From JBEVEP01 sp040512755 (GTDB taxonomy: Bacteria; Pseudomonadota; Alphaproteobacteria; Rhizobiales; Rhizobiaceae), in contig JBEVEP010000400.1 of the NCBI GenBank assembly GCA_040512755.1, positions 1 through 10,497 of the forward strand: a stretch of 10,497 bases of DNA. Reading direction: 5' to 3'. Positions within the stretch are counted from its first letter, which is position 1; the number at the start of each line of letters is the position of its first letter. Below the pieces are notes generated by a model. That model searched no databases. It was given only the letters and a program-made list of their open reading frames with translations, and was not told the origin of the DNA. Position numbers and translations under genes: made by a program. Below, one piece after another: positions 1 to 6,434 of the stretch.

Positions 1-2
1 CT

Positions 3-383
3 GCTGGCCTCGCGCTCGGAGTGATCGCGGCCAAAGGAAAATCACCGGAGACCGGCTCCGAAACTGCTCGTTTCGTGGCACAAGCCGCTGCTCTCGGAGC
101 CGACGAGCGTTTCGTTCTCCGTTCGGCAGATAACCTCAGTTGCGAAATCGCACGCGGTGAGGCGACTTCGAGCGGTGTCTATGCGCTTCGGGCAGACCAG
201 GAATGCGAGAATCTGCTACCGGGCCTGTCGGACGTGCGGTTCTGGCAGGAAGGCAGCGACGGTTCGGTCGTGTTCGGCCGGAACCTGGCTGACCAACTCA
301 TCAGTTTTGCCGTCGCGGATGGCGTAGCCTACGAGTCCTTCCGTCCGACGTCAGCCTTGATTTCGCTGGTCGCGCAAGACTGA
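3..383 (+). CDS. Inh/AprI-like protease inhibitor, 5'-truncated by window edge
   Basis: The frame is open from base 3 and ends at TGA 381-383. The first visible residues (AGLALGVIAAKGK) look like the end of a hydrophobic export signal, so the true start is probably left of the window. A GTG at 21 is possible but would remove the hydrophobic stretch. The visible part resembles the eight-stranded barrel family of bacterial metalloprotease inhibitors (Inh/AprI, related to Brucella Omp19). It has a first strand FVLRSADNLSCEI, then a YALRADQECENLLPGL segment and a VRFWQEGSDGSVVF segment. Two cysteines (codons 141-143 and 204-206) sit where the family has its disulfide. The usual Trp of the first strand is Phe here. 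Members act in the periplasm or outer membrane. The family call rests on pattern only. The stop lies 6 bp from the stop of the convergent hydrolase gene, and no terminator is visible between them. Confidence 0.62.
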   Translation, partial: AGLALGVIAAKGKSPETGSETARFVAQAAALGADERFVLRSADNLSCEIARGEATSSGVYALRADQECENLLPGLSDVRFWQEGSDGSVVFGRNLADQLISFAVADGVAYESFRPTSALISLVAQD

Positions 384-389
384 TCGCGC

Positions 390-1163
390 CTACTCAGCCG
401 CGGTCCTTCTGGCGGTTCGCGCTGCGGCGTGCGCACGCACGGCATCGCCGAACGCGCGGAAAATACGGGCCGAAGCATCGTCGGATTTCGCCCAGTACTC
501 AGGATGCCATTGCACGCCGACTGCGAAGCCGTGCGAGCCTTTGACGGAGACGGCTTCTACCGTGCCGTCCTCCGCGACAGCCTCGACCTGGAGCCTCGAG
601 CCAAGACGGTCGATCCCCTGGCGATGGACTGAATTGACCCGGATATCGCCAGCGCCGAAGACGCCGGCCAGGCAGCTGCCCGGCTTGATCGAGACAGTCT
701 GGCGGATGGCAAAGCGCTCATCCTGATTGTCGCTCACCGGCGCGCGATGGTCGAGCGTGCCTTCCCGCTCCTGGATTTCGGTCGCCAGTGTCCCGCCGAG
801 TGCAACATTCAACTCCTGAATACCGCGGCAGATGGCGAGCAGCGGCACGCCTTGCTCAATGGCCTTGCGGATGAGCGGCAGGGTGGTTGCATCGCGGGCC
901 GGATCGTAGGGTCCGTTTGCCTCGCTTGCGTCACCGCCATAGAGCGAAGGATGCACGTTGGATTTCGAGCCGGTCACCATCACGCCGTCGACCGAAGTCA
1001 GAAGCTGGTCCAGGTCCAGGCGGTCGCCAAAGGACGGCACCAGAACCGGGCAGACGTCAGCAACGGAAACGGCCGCCTCCAAATACTGCTGAGGGGCGGC
1101 ATGCCAGGTGTAGTTCTCGAACTGGCGAACATCAGTCGAGACGGCGACGAGAGGCTGAGTCAT
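390..1163 (-). CDS. puuD: gamma-glutamyl-gamma-aminobutyrate hydrolase family protein (peptidase C26)
   Basis: This is a 257-residue class I glutamine-amidotransferase-fold hydrolase. The nucleophile elbow LLAICRGIQELN carries Cys112, and the GVQWHPEY motif supplies His220 and Glu222, completing the Cys-His-Glu triad. The GVMVTGSKSNVHPSLYGG segment (about 60-77) is the family's substrate-loop region. Length is normal (about 250). Escherichia coli PuuD releases GABA from gamma-glutamyl-GABA in putrescine breakdown, but homologues act on other gamma-glutamyl compounds, so the substrate here is inferred. The ATG at 1163 is chosen because AAGGAAG lies 5 to 6 bases before it and family similarity begins there. 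A longer frame, starting with ATG at 1208, adds 15 residues of no family character. None of the other putrescine-pathway genes (puuA, puuB, puuC) is in the window. The gene is divergent from the first TRAP receptor gene. Confidence 0.88.
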   Translation of the reverse strand: MTQPLVAVSTDVRQFENYTWHAAPQQYLEAAVSVADVCPVLVPSFGDRLDLDQLLTSVDGVMVTGSKSNVHPSLYGGDASEANGPYDPARDATTLPLIRKAIEQGVPLLAICRGIQELNVALGGTLATEIQEREGTLDHRAPVSDNQDERFAIRQTVSIKPGSCLAGVFGAGDIRVNSVHRQGIDRLGSRLQVEAVAEDGTVEAVSVKGSHGFAVGVQWHPEYWAKSDDASARIFRAFGDAVRAHAAARTARRTAAE

Positions 1164-1464
1164 TTCTTCCTTCCGGCAGGTCGCGGCGCGAACCCGGACC
1201 AATGGCAACAGATTTCAGCAATCTAGTGGCGATCGCGGCTGTTTTCCACCGCTTCACAGCGTCGCCATTGGATCACCGTTCGGTTCTCGATAAGCCAAAC
1301 CGAAGCCGCCGATTAGACCAAAGTTGCATGCCTGGGTTGCCTGCTTTGCCGTCGCGCTGCCACATTGGGGCGGAGGATTTCGCTGCTGGACACTGGTTGG
1401 TCAGCATGTATTGTGCCGCCCCACCCGAGACTCGAAGGCATTGGGCCCATTTGGAGGAGAATTT
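1164..1464. other. divergent intergenic region, puuD / first TRAP receptor
   Basis: This 301-bp region has no credible gene. It holds the puuD ribosome site next to 1163, the promoter-like element of the receptor gene (1387-1414) and that gene's ribosome site (GGAGGAGA, 1453-1460). Three inverted repeats are present: TTCGGTT/AACCGAA (1279-1285 and 1298-1304), AGATT/AATCT (1210-1214 and 1220-1224) and CCAATGGC/GCCATTGG (1199-1206 and 1264-1271). Any of them could be an operator, but repeats of this size are close to chance expectation in 300 bp. A minus-strand TAGATT (1225-1220) might be a -10 for puuD, but its -35 is poor. Confidence 0.5.
1387..1414 (+). promoter_or_regulatory. putative promoter of first TRAP receptor gene
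   Basis: TGGACA (1387-1392), a 16-base spacer, then TATTGT (1409-1414). The -35 matches the sigma70 consensus at 5 of 6 positions and the -10 at 4 of 6. Support comes from comparison: the paralogous gene at 2832 has the same GCTGGACA, 14 unrelated bases and TGTATT at a similar distance before its ATG. The predicted leader is roughly 45 nt. Confidence 0.55.
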
Positions 1465-2574
1465 ATGGATCGTCGTTCATTCATCAAGAAAGCCGGGACA
1501 ACCGGTGCAGGGGCCGCAGTGGCCGCGACCACGCTTGCAGCGCCAGCGATTGCTCAAACCAACCCCAAGATTTCCTGGCGCTTGACGTCGTCCTTCCCGA
1601 AGGGTCTCGACACAATCTTTGGCGGCGCCGAGGTGTTCGCAAAACACCTTTCGGAAGCGACGGACGGTAATTTCCAGATCCAGGTCTTTGCGGCAAACGA
1701 GATCGTACCGGGGCTCCAGGCAGCGGACGCCACGTCGGCGGGTACCGTCGAGGCCTGCCATACGGTGGCATATTACTATTGGGGCAAGGATCCCGCGTGG
1801 GCTCTGGGCTCCGCCGTGCCTTTCGCGCTCAACGCGCGCGGACAGAATGCCTGGATGTATCATGGCGGCGGCATTGATCTGTTCAACGAGTTCCTCGGCA
1901 CGCAGGGCCTGATCGGCTATCCCGGGGGAAACACCGGCGTTCAGATGGGCGGCTGGTTCCGTAAGGAAATCAATACGGTCGCCGATCTGCAGGGTCTGAA
2001 GATGCGCATTGGGGGCTTCGCCGGCACGATCGTATCGAAGCTCGGCGTCATCCCGCAGCAGATTGCTGGCGGCGAAATCTACCAGGCGCTGGAAAAGGGC
2101 ACGATCGACGCGGCAGAATGGGTCGGCCCCTATGATGACGAGAAACTCGGCTTCCAGAAGGTCGCTCCCTTCTACTACTATCCCGGTTGGTGGGAAGGCG
2201 GCCCGACAGTCCATCTGATGTTCAACAAGGCGAAGTTCGAAGAACTGCCGAATGCGTACAAGTCGCTGGTCAGGACGGCGGCTCAGGCGGCGGACGCCAA
2301 CATGTTGCAGAAGTACGACTACGTTAATCCGACAGCGATCAAGAGCCTTGTTGCCAACGGTGCGCAGTTGCGGCCATTCAGCCCGGAAATCCTTGAAGCG
2401 TGCTTCAACGCGTCGAATGAGGTCTATGCGGAAATCACCGCTTCGAATCCCGGCTTCAAGAAGATCTGGGACTCGCTAACGGCGTTCCGCAAGGATCACT
2501 ATCTCTGGGCGCAGATCGCTGAATACAACTACGATACGTTTATGATGATCCAGCAGCGCGGCGGCAAGATCTGA
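1465..2574 (+). CDS. TRAP transporter solute receptor, DctP family, TakP-like
   Basis: This 369-residue periplasmic receptor catches the ligand and hands it to a TRAP membrane complex. It opens with a twin-arginine signal: MDRRSFIKK, a hydrophobic run to about residue 29, and a likely cut after AIA-Q. The mature part closely follows Rhodobacter TakP, which binds sodium with pyruvate and other 2-oxo acids. Recognisable stretches are ANEIVPGLQAAD (77-88), YYYWGKDP (103-110), GNTGVQMGGWFRKE (155-168), KMRIGGFAG (179-187) and DAAEWVGPYDDEKLGF (215-230). Gln160, Arg181, Glu218 and Trp219 are the likely ligand and sodium contacts by analogy with TakP. The ATG at 1465 is set by GGAGGAGA 4 bases upstream and by the signal peptide; the frame runs open to 1324 without meaning. 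A terminator follows, so the gene is probably monocistronic. The exact ligand is inferred. The second copy is about 71% identical. Confidence 0.92.
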   Translation: MDRRSFIKKAGTTGAGAAVAATTLAAPAIAQTNPKISWRLTSSFPKGLDTIFGGAEVFAKHLSEATDGNFQIQVFAANEIVPGLQAADATSAGTVEACHTVAYYYWGKDPAWALGSAVPFALNARGQNAWMYHGGGIDLFNEFLGTQGLIGYPGGNTGVQMGGWFRKEINTVADLQGLKMRIGGFAGTIVSKLGVIPQQIAGGEIYQALEKGTIDAAEWVGPYDDEKLGFQKVAPFYYYPGWWEGGPTVHLMFNKAKFEELPNAYKSLVRTAAQAADANMLQKYDYVNPTAIKSLVANGAQLRPFSPEILEACFNASNEVYAEITASNPGFKKIWDSLTAFRKDHYLWAQIAEYNYDTFMMIQQRGGKI

Positions 2575-2597
2575 TATCGTTCCTATCGCGTGACAAG

Positions 2598-2631
2598 AGC
2601 CCCGGTTGACCTCCGCCGGGGCTTTTTGTTT
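2598..2631 (+). terminator. Rho-independent terminator after first TRAP receptor gene
   Basis: An 8-bp perfect GC-rich stem, AGCCCCGG (2598-2605) with CCGGGGCT (2616-2623), and a 10-base loop, followed by a T-rich tail TTTTTGTTTG. It starts 24 bases after the stop codon and separates the first receptor gene from the second. Confidence 0.9.
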
Positions 2632-2703
2632 GCAAACTATTCCGGAGATCAATGGCGAGGGACAAGCCAGCGTTTTTCAATCAGGCGACTCCCATGGATG
2701 TGA

Positions 2704-2716
2704 CGCTACGGTAGCG
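2704..2716. promoter_or_regulatory. 13-bp palindrome upstream of second receptor promoter (operator candidate)
   Basis: CGCTAC-G-GTAGCG is a perfect dyad with 6-bp arms around one base. It ends 20 bases before the -35-like hexamer at 2737, a typical place for an activator or repressor site. I found no matching palindrome in front of the first receptor gene. If real, it would give the second copy its own control. It could be chance. Confidence 0.3.
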
Positions 2717-2736
2717 GCGGCCAATCCCTCGTATGC

Positions 2737-2764
2737 TGGACAGTTCTACCCCGCCGTGTATTCA
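2737..2764 (+). promoter_or_regulatory. putative promoter of second TRAP receptor gene
   Basis: TGGACA (2737-2742), a 16-base spacer, then TATTCA (2759-2764). It shares the flanking GCTGGACA and TGTATT blocks and the exact spacing with the element before the first receptor gene, while the spacer sequence differs. The predicted leader is about 60 nt. The rest of 2632-2736 shows no gene. Confidence 0.55.
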
Positions 2765-2831
2765 TTGATCGCGCCGGCCGCGGCAGGGAGAAGACCGTCC
2801 CGGCGTTCATTTTCAATGGGAGGTCGATAGT

Positions 2832-3941
2832 ATGGATCGTCGTTCGTTCATTCGAAAATCGGGAGCTGTTGGCGCTGGCGCTGCGGCGGCTGCAACGGCA
2901 CTTGCGGCGCCTGCGATAGCGCAGTCTTCACCGAAGCTTTCCTGGCGCTGCACGTCATCATTCCCGAAAGCGCTCGACACGATTTTCGGCGCTGCCCTGA
3001 CGATGGCGAACTATGTGCGGGAGTCGACGGACGGCAATTTCGATATCCAGGTGTTCGCGGCCAACGAAATCGTGCCCGGTCTTCAAGCGGCGGATGCCGC
3101 CGCCGCCGGAACCGTGGAATGCTGCCATACGGCCTCGTATTACTACTGGGGCAAGGACCCGACCTATGCGCTTGCGACCGCTGTACCGTTCATGATGAAC
3201 GTCCGCCAGATGAATGCGTGGATGTACTACGGCGGCGGCAACGACATGCTGAACGAGTTTTTCGCCACGCAGGGGCTGTTTGGCCTCGCCTGCGGCAATA
3301 CCGGCGCGCAGATGGGGGGCTGGTTCCGCAAGGAGATCAATACGCTTGACGATCTCAAAGGCGTGAAGATGCGGATCGGCGGGTTCGCCGGCAAGGTCAT
3401 GGAGAAGGTCGGCGTCATTCCGCAGCAGATTGCCGGCGGCGAGATCTATCAGGCGCTTGAGAAGGGCACGATCGATGCCGCGGAATGGGTCGGCCCTTAT
3501 GACGACGAGAAGCTCGGTTTCCAGAAGGTTGCGCCCTACTACTACTATCCGGGCTGGTGGGAAGGTGGGCCGGTGCTGCACACGCTGTTCAACCAGGCCA
3601 AGTGGAATGAGTTGCCGAAGAACTATCAGGCCGCGTTGAGATCGGCGTGCGAGGCCGCCAATGGCAACATGATGGCGAGCTATGACCAGAAGAACCCGGC
3701 AGCCCTCAAGCGCATCGTTGCGGGGGGCGGTCAACTGCGCCCCTACAGCCCGGAGATTTTGGCGGCCTGCTTCGAGGCGGCGAACGCAACCTATGCCGAG
3801 ATCGTGGCGTCCAATCCGATGTTCAAGAAGATCTTCGAGAGCCAGACAGCCTTCAGGAAGGACGCTTATCTCTGGGCCCAGGTATCGGAATACACGTTCG
3901 ATACCTTCATGATGATGCAGCAGCGGGCGAACAAACTATAG
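2832..3941 (+). CDS. TRAP transporter solute receptor, DctP family, TakP-like (second copy)
   Basis: This is a 369-residue paralogue of the preceding receptor. The two align end to end with no gap, and a hand count gives 264 identical residues (about 71%). It keeps the twin-arginine signal (MDRRSFIRKS, likely cut after AIA-Q30) and the pocket residues Gln160, Arg181, Glu218 and Trp219. It differs where the first copy reads GYPGGNTGVQ (151-160): here the stretch is GLACGNTGAQ. His133 of the first copy is Tyr. These changes border the expected ligand pocket and may shift preference among 2-oxo acids. The ATG at 2832 has GGGAGG 8 bases upstream. The gene has its own promoter-like element and terminator, so it is likely expressed alone. 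It converges on the dctQM-type operon, the only TRAP membrane genes in the window. Confidence 0.92.
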   Translation: MDRRSFIRKSGAVGAGAAAAATALAAPAIAQSSPKLSWRCTSSFPKALDTIFGAALTMANYVRESTDGNFDIQVFAANEIVPGLQAADAAAAGTVECCHTASYYYWGKDPTYALATAVPFMMNVRQMNAWMYYGGGNDMLNEFFATQGLFGLACGNTGAQMGGWFRKEINTLDDLKGVKMRIGGFAGKVMEKVGVIPQQIAGGEIYQALEKGTIDAAEWVGPYDDEKLGFQKVAPYYYYPGWWEGGPVLHTLFNQAKWNELPKNYQAALRSACEAANGNMMASYDQKNPAALKRIVAGGGQLRPYSPEILAACFEAANATYAEIVASNPMFKKIFESQTAFRKDAYLWAQVSEYTFDTFMMMQQRANKL

Positions 3942-4015
3942 AATGCGAATAGCGCGGCCGCGCACAGTCGGCGCTTAGACGCACCATTCCGCACCCGTCT
4001 CATCGGGTCGCCGCC

Positions 4016-4049
4016 AACAAAACCCGGAGCCTGTGCTCCGGGTTTTGTT
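4016..4049. terminator. bidirectional Rho-independent terminator between convergent TRAP units
   Basis: A 15-bp perfect stem with a CTGT loop (4031-4034): the left arm is 4016-4030, the right arm 4035-4049, with core ACCCGGAGC/GCTCCGGGT. On the plus strand it is followed by TTTTGTTTTT. On the minus strand it ends in TTTTGTTGG, so it can stop transcripts from both sides. It lies 75 bases after the second receptor gene and 28 bases after the stop of the large permease gene. Confidence 0.9.
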
Positions 4050-4076
4050 TTTGGTCTGCCAGCACGGTAACTGCGG

Positions 4077-5525
4077 TCAGTTAAATTTCGGCGGCGCGTT
4101 GAGATCGAAGGCAGGCGGTGTCCCAAGTTCACCGCCAGAGCCGGGTCCGCCTGGCACCAGAATCTGGATCTTGTCGAGATCCTGCGTCACCGTCGGGTCG
4201 AGGAAGTAGGTGACCATTTGCGGGAACGCGATCAGGAGCCCAACGAGAATCACCTGCAGGACAACCCAGGGAATCGCTCCCCAATAGATGTCGCTGGTTT
4301 TGATCGATTTGGGCGCAATGCCGCGCAGGTAAAACAATGCGAAGCCGAATGGTGGATGCATGAAGCTTGTCTGCATGTTCGCGCAGATCATCACGCCGAA
4401 CCAGATAAGGTCGATGCCCAAAGCCTGAGCGGCTGGAGCCAGCAGCGGCACAATGATGAACGCGATCTCGAAGAAGTCGAGGAAGAACGCGATGATGAAG
4501 ATGAAGATGTTGACGAAGATGAGGAAGCCAACAACGCCGCCAGGAAGCGCCGTCAGCATGCTCTCGATCCAGTGACCGCCGCCAACGCCCTGGAAGACCA
4601 GGCTGAAGACGCGTGCGCCGAGCAGGATGAAGACAACCATCGCGGTGAGGCGCATGGTCATATCCATGCCCTGATAGATAAGTTTCCAGGACAGTCTCCG
4701 GTTCATCCAGGCAAGCAACATGGCGCCTACAACGCCCATTGCGCCGGCTTCGGTCGGCGTCGCAAGACCCATGAAAATCGTGCCAAGCACAATGAAGATC
4801 AGCGCAAGCGACGGAACCATGCCGCGTATGCACTTTACAGCAAGCGGCCAGCCCCGCAGGGTGCGCGCCTCGGGCGGTAGCGCCGGCACATACTCCGGCC
4901 GGAAGATGCTGAGGATAAACACCCAGCCCGCAAACAGAAGCACCTGTACGATGCTCGCGCCGGTCGCTCCGATATACATGTCGCCCGGCGATTTCTGCAG
5001 CTGATCGGCGAGCACGATGAGCACCAGCGAGGGCGGGATCAATTGCGTGATGGTTCCCGAAGCGGCAATGACGCCGGTGGCGTGGCGCACGTTGTAGCCG
5101 TACTTCGTCATGATCGGCAGCGAAATAAGGCCCATTGCAATGACGGAGGCCGCGACAGTGCCGGTGATGGCGCCGAGCACCGCGCCGACCAGAATTACGG
5201 CGTAGGAAAGACCGCCGCGTAAGCCGCCAAACAGCTGGCCAAAGCCCTCCAACAGGTCTTCGGCCAGTCCGCAGCGTTCCAGAATCACGCCCATGAAGGT
5301 GAAAAACGGAATGGCGAGCAGCAGCTCGTTCGAAAGCACCGAGAAAAGCTGGTAGGTGAGATTGCCGAGAAAATCGGTCGCGATCAGCCCGAGCTCGATG
5401 GCGATCAGGCCAAAAAACAGCCCGACCGCCGCCAGCGAAAACGCTGCCGGGTAGCCGATGACCATGAAAACGATCAACCCCACAAACATGAGCGGGGCCA
5501 TATATTCGGTCAGGAGTTCGATCAT
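4077..5525 (-). CDS. TRAP transporter large permease, DctM family
   Basis: This 482-residue integral membrane protein is the sodium-driven transport subunit of a TRAP system. It has about a dozen hydrophobic segments from residue 10 to about 450. Family signatures include the GTVAASVIAMG region (122-132), ATPTEAGAMG (265-274), FLDFFEIAFIIVPLLAP (338-354) and QTSFMHPPFGFALFYLRGIAP (375-395). The start at 5525 is fixed by the ATGA overlap with the small-subunit stop. The longer frame running to 5900 reads antisense-like residues and is not coding. There is no good Shine-Dalgarno site, so translation probably depends on coupling to the upstream gene. The protein is longer than the common size of about 425 residues. 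Part of the excess is a Pro/Gly-rich soluble tail (about 453-482, with PGGPGSGGELGTPP). The two receptors encoded by convergent genes are the likely partners. Confidence 0.92.
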   Translation of the reverse strand: MIELLTEYMAPLMFVGLIVFMVIGYPAAFSLAAVGLFFGLIAIELGLIATDFLGNLTYQLFSVLSNELLLAIPFFTFMGVILERCGLAEDLLEGFGQLFGGLRGGLSYAVILVGAVLGAITGTVAASVIAMGLISLPIMTKYGYNVRHATGVIAASGTITQLIPPSLVLIVLADQLQKSPGDMYIGATGASIVQVLLFAGWVFILSIFRPEYVPALPPEARTLRGWPLAVKCIRGMVPSLALIFIVLGTIFMGLATPTEAGAMGVVGAMLLAWMNRRLSWKLIYQGMDMTMRLTAMVVFILLGARVFSLVFQGVGGGHWIESMLTALPGGVVGFLIFVNIFIFIIAFFLDFFEIAFIIVPLLAPAAQALGIDLIWFGVMICANMQTSFMHPPFGFALFYLRGIAPKSIKTSDIYWGAIPWVVLQVILVGLLIAFPQMVTYFLDPTVTQDLDKIQILVPGGPGSGGELGTPPAFDLNAPPKFN

Positions 5526-6127
5526 TGCAGCGGTTTCTCGTAGGCAAACTCGCGGATGTAGTTCGTCGTTAGCGCGAGAACGCATTTGATGATTTCGGAT
5601 ATGCCCTGTAGGCCGACGAGTGCGAAGCCGACCGGCACCAGTAGCTTGACCGGCCAGCGAACCAGGCCGCCGGCCTGATTGGAACCCTCGTGCGTGATCC
5701 AGGACTGCCAGAACCACGGCCAGGTGAAATAGATCATGAGCGCGCACATCGGCAGCAGGAAGAAAATGCCACCGAGAAGGTCGATCCATGTCCTGGTCCG
5801 CTCGCTGACCCATCCGTAGAACAGATCGACGCGGACATGCTCGTTTACCTTGAGTGTCCAGGCGCCGCCTAACATCACAATGCCGGCGAACATGTACCAT
5901 TGCGCTTCCGAGAGCGTATTCGAGTTATGGCGGTAGATGTCGATCATGCCGCCGAATATGCCGCCGCCAACCTGGCGATCGAGCCATAGGATAGCCCCGG
6001 TGCTGTAGCGGAAGATGGCGTTGAATGCGCTGACGAGCGAGGCGAACAGCACCAGGTAGATGGCAATGATGCCGATCCGGCGGTTCAGTTCGTCGATCAC
6101 GCGGGTGACGGCTAAAGCCGGTTGCAA
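5522..6127 (-). CDS. TRAP transporter small permease, DctQ family
   Basis: This 201-residue membrane protein is the small TRAP subunit, which pairs with DctM. Four hydrophobic segments lie at about 18-38, 77-95, 115-133 and 149-170. The EHVRVDLFY stretch (96-104) after the second segment is typical of the family. I choose the TTG at 6127: a strong GGGGGAG sits 7 bases before it and it gives a normal family length. The frame stays open to an ATG at 6277, but the extra 50 residues are Cys- and Pro-rich, unlike DctQ, and neither in-frame ATG has a ribosome site. GTG at 6100 is a further alternative. The stop overlaps the start of the large-subunit gene by 4 bases (ATGA), showing an operon. Confidence 0.85.
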   Translation of the reverse strand: MQPALAVTRVIDELNRRIGIIAIYLVLFASLVSAFNAIFRYSTGAILWLDRQVGGGIFGGMIDIYRHNSNTLSEAQWYMFAGIVMLGGAWTLKVNEHVRVDLFYGWVSERTRTWIDLLGGIFFLLPMCALMIYFTWPWFWQSWITHEGSNQAGGLVRWPVKLLVPVGFALVGLQGISEIIKCVLALTTNYIREFAYEKPLQ

Positions 6128-6434
6128 GGCCCTGCTCCCCCATTTTGCGCTCCCCGAACCGGGGCAGCAATCCTCACCGCAATGACAGGCGACTGACATG
6201 CGCAGTGCCGGCCATCGAAATTCGGGGAAAGGCGACGGCATCGGCTTGCGCCGATCGCACTGAAACGCTCCTCCCATTCAAGTCCCGGCAGGCCGTATTC
6301 TTCTTGTTCGGCTGCCATGACCCAACCTACCCTATGCAGGCGAGAGGGCGTGGCGTCAACAGAGGTCAGCGATCAAGGCCGCTGAATGAAACCATTGTCT
6401 AAGCTGGAAGAGTCGACCATCGACTTTGCGGCGA
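6128..6434. other. intergenic region between livH-type gene and TRAP permease operon
   Basis: This 307-bp stretch shows no credible gene. Short frames on both strands lack ribosome sites and family character. A minus-strand promoter for the permease operon is possible: TTGACG (6359-6354), a 17-base spacer, then CATAGG (6336-6331). The -10 is poor and the leader would be about 200 nt. Just after the livH-type stop there is a small hairpin (AGTCGA/TCGACT, 6411-6425) without a U-tail, which is a weak terminator at best. Confidence 0.45.
6135..6141 (-). promoter_or_regulatory. ribosome binding site deciding the TTG start of the small permease gene
   Basis: On the minus strand GGGGGAG is followed by seven bases and TTG. 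No ATG with a ribosome site exists in this frame. Confidence 0.6.

Noticed and set aside
1199..1271. 8-bp inverted repeat CCAATGGC/GCCATTGG
   Set aside because: The arms are 57 bases apart, and a pair of this length is expected by chance in a 300-bp spacer.
1332..1350. Possible sigma54 promoter (TGGG...TTTGC) before the first receptor gene
   Set aside because: The spacing between the GG and GC elements is one base too long for the -24/-12 rule.
1477..3734. Two long minus-strand frames (1477-2214 and 2958-3734) that look alike
   Set aside because: They resemble each other only because each is antisense to one of the paralogous receptor genes.
3993..4008. Small hairpin ACCCG/CGGGT before the bidirectional terminator
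   Set aside because: A 5-bp stem with no U-tail; the terminator at 4016 explains the 3' end.
4218..4880. Plus-strand frame of 220 residues with a striking acidic run (many Asp/Glu)
   Set aside because: It is the antisense of the hydrophobic membrane segments of the large TRAP permease. It has no ribosome site or family character.
4129..5547. Minus-strand frame of 472 residues overlapping the large permease
   Set aside because: It is an alternate frame of the same strand, rich in Arg and His. The overlapping frame has clear DctM signatures.
5526..5900. In-frame upstream extension of the large permease (125 residues)
   Set aside because: It overlaps the small permease gene in another frame and lacks membrane-protein character. 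The ATGA overlap sets the start at 5525.
6411..6425. Hairpin AGTCGA/TCGACT after the livH-type gene as a terminator
   Set aside because: It has only 6 bp, a 3-base loop and no U-run on the minus strand.
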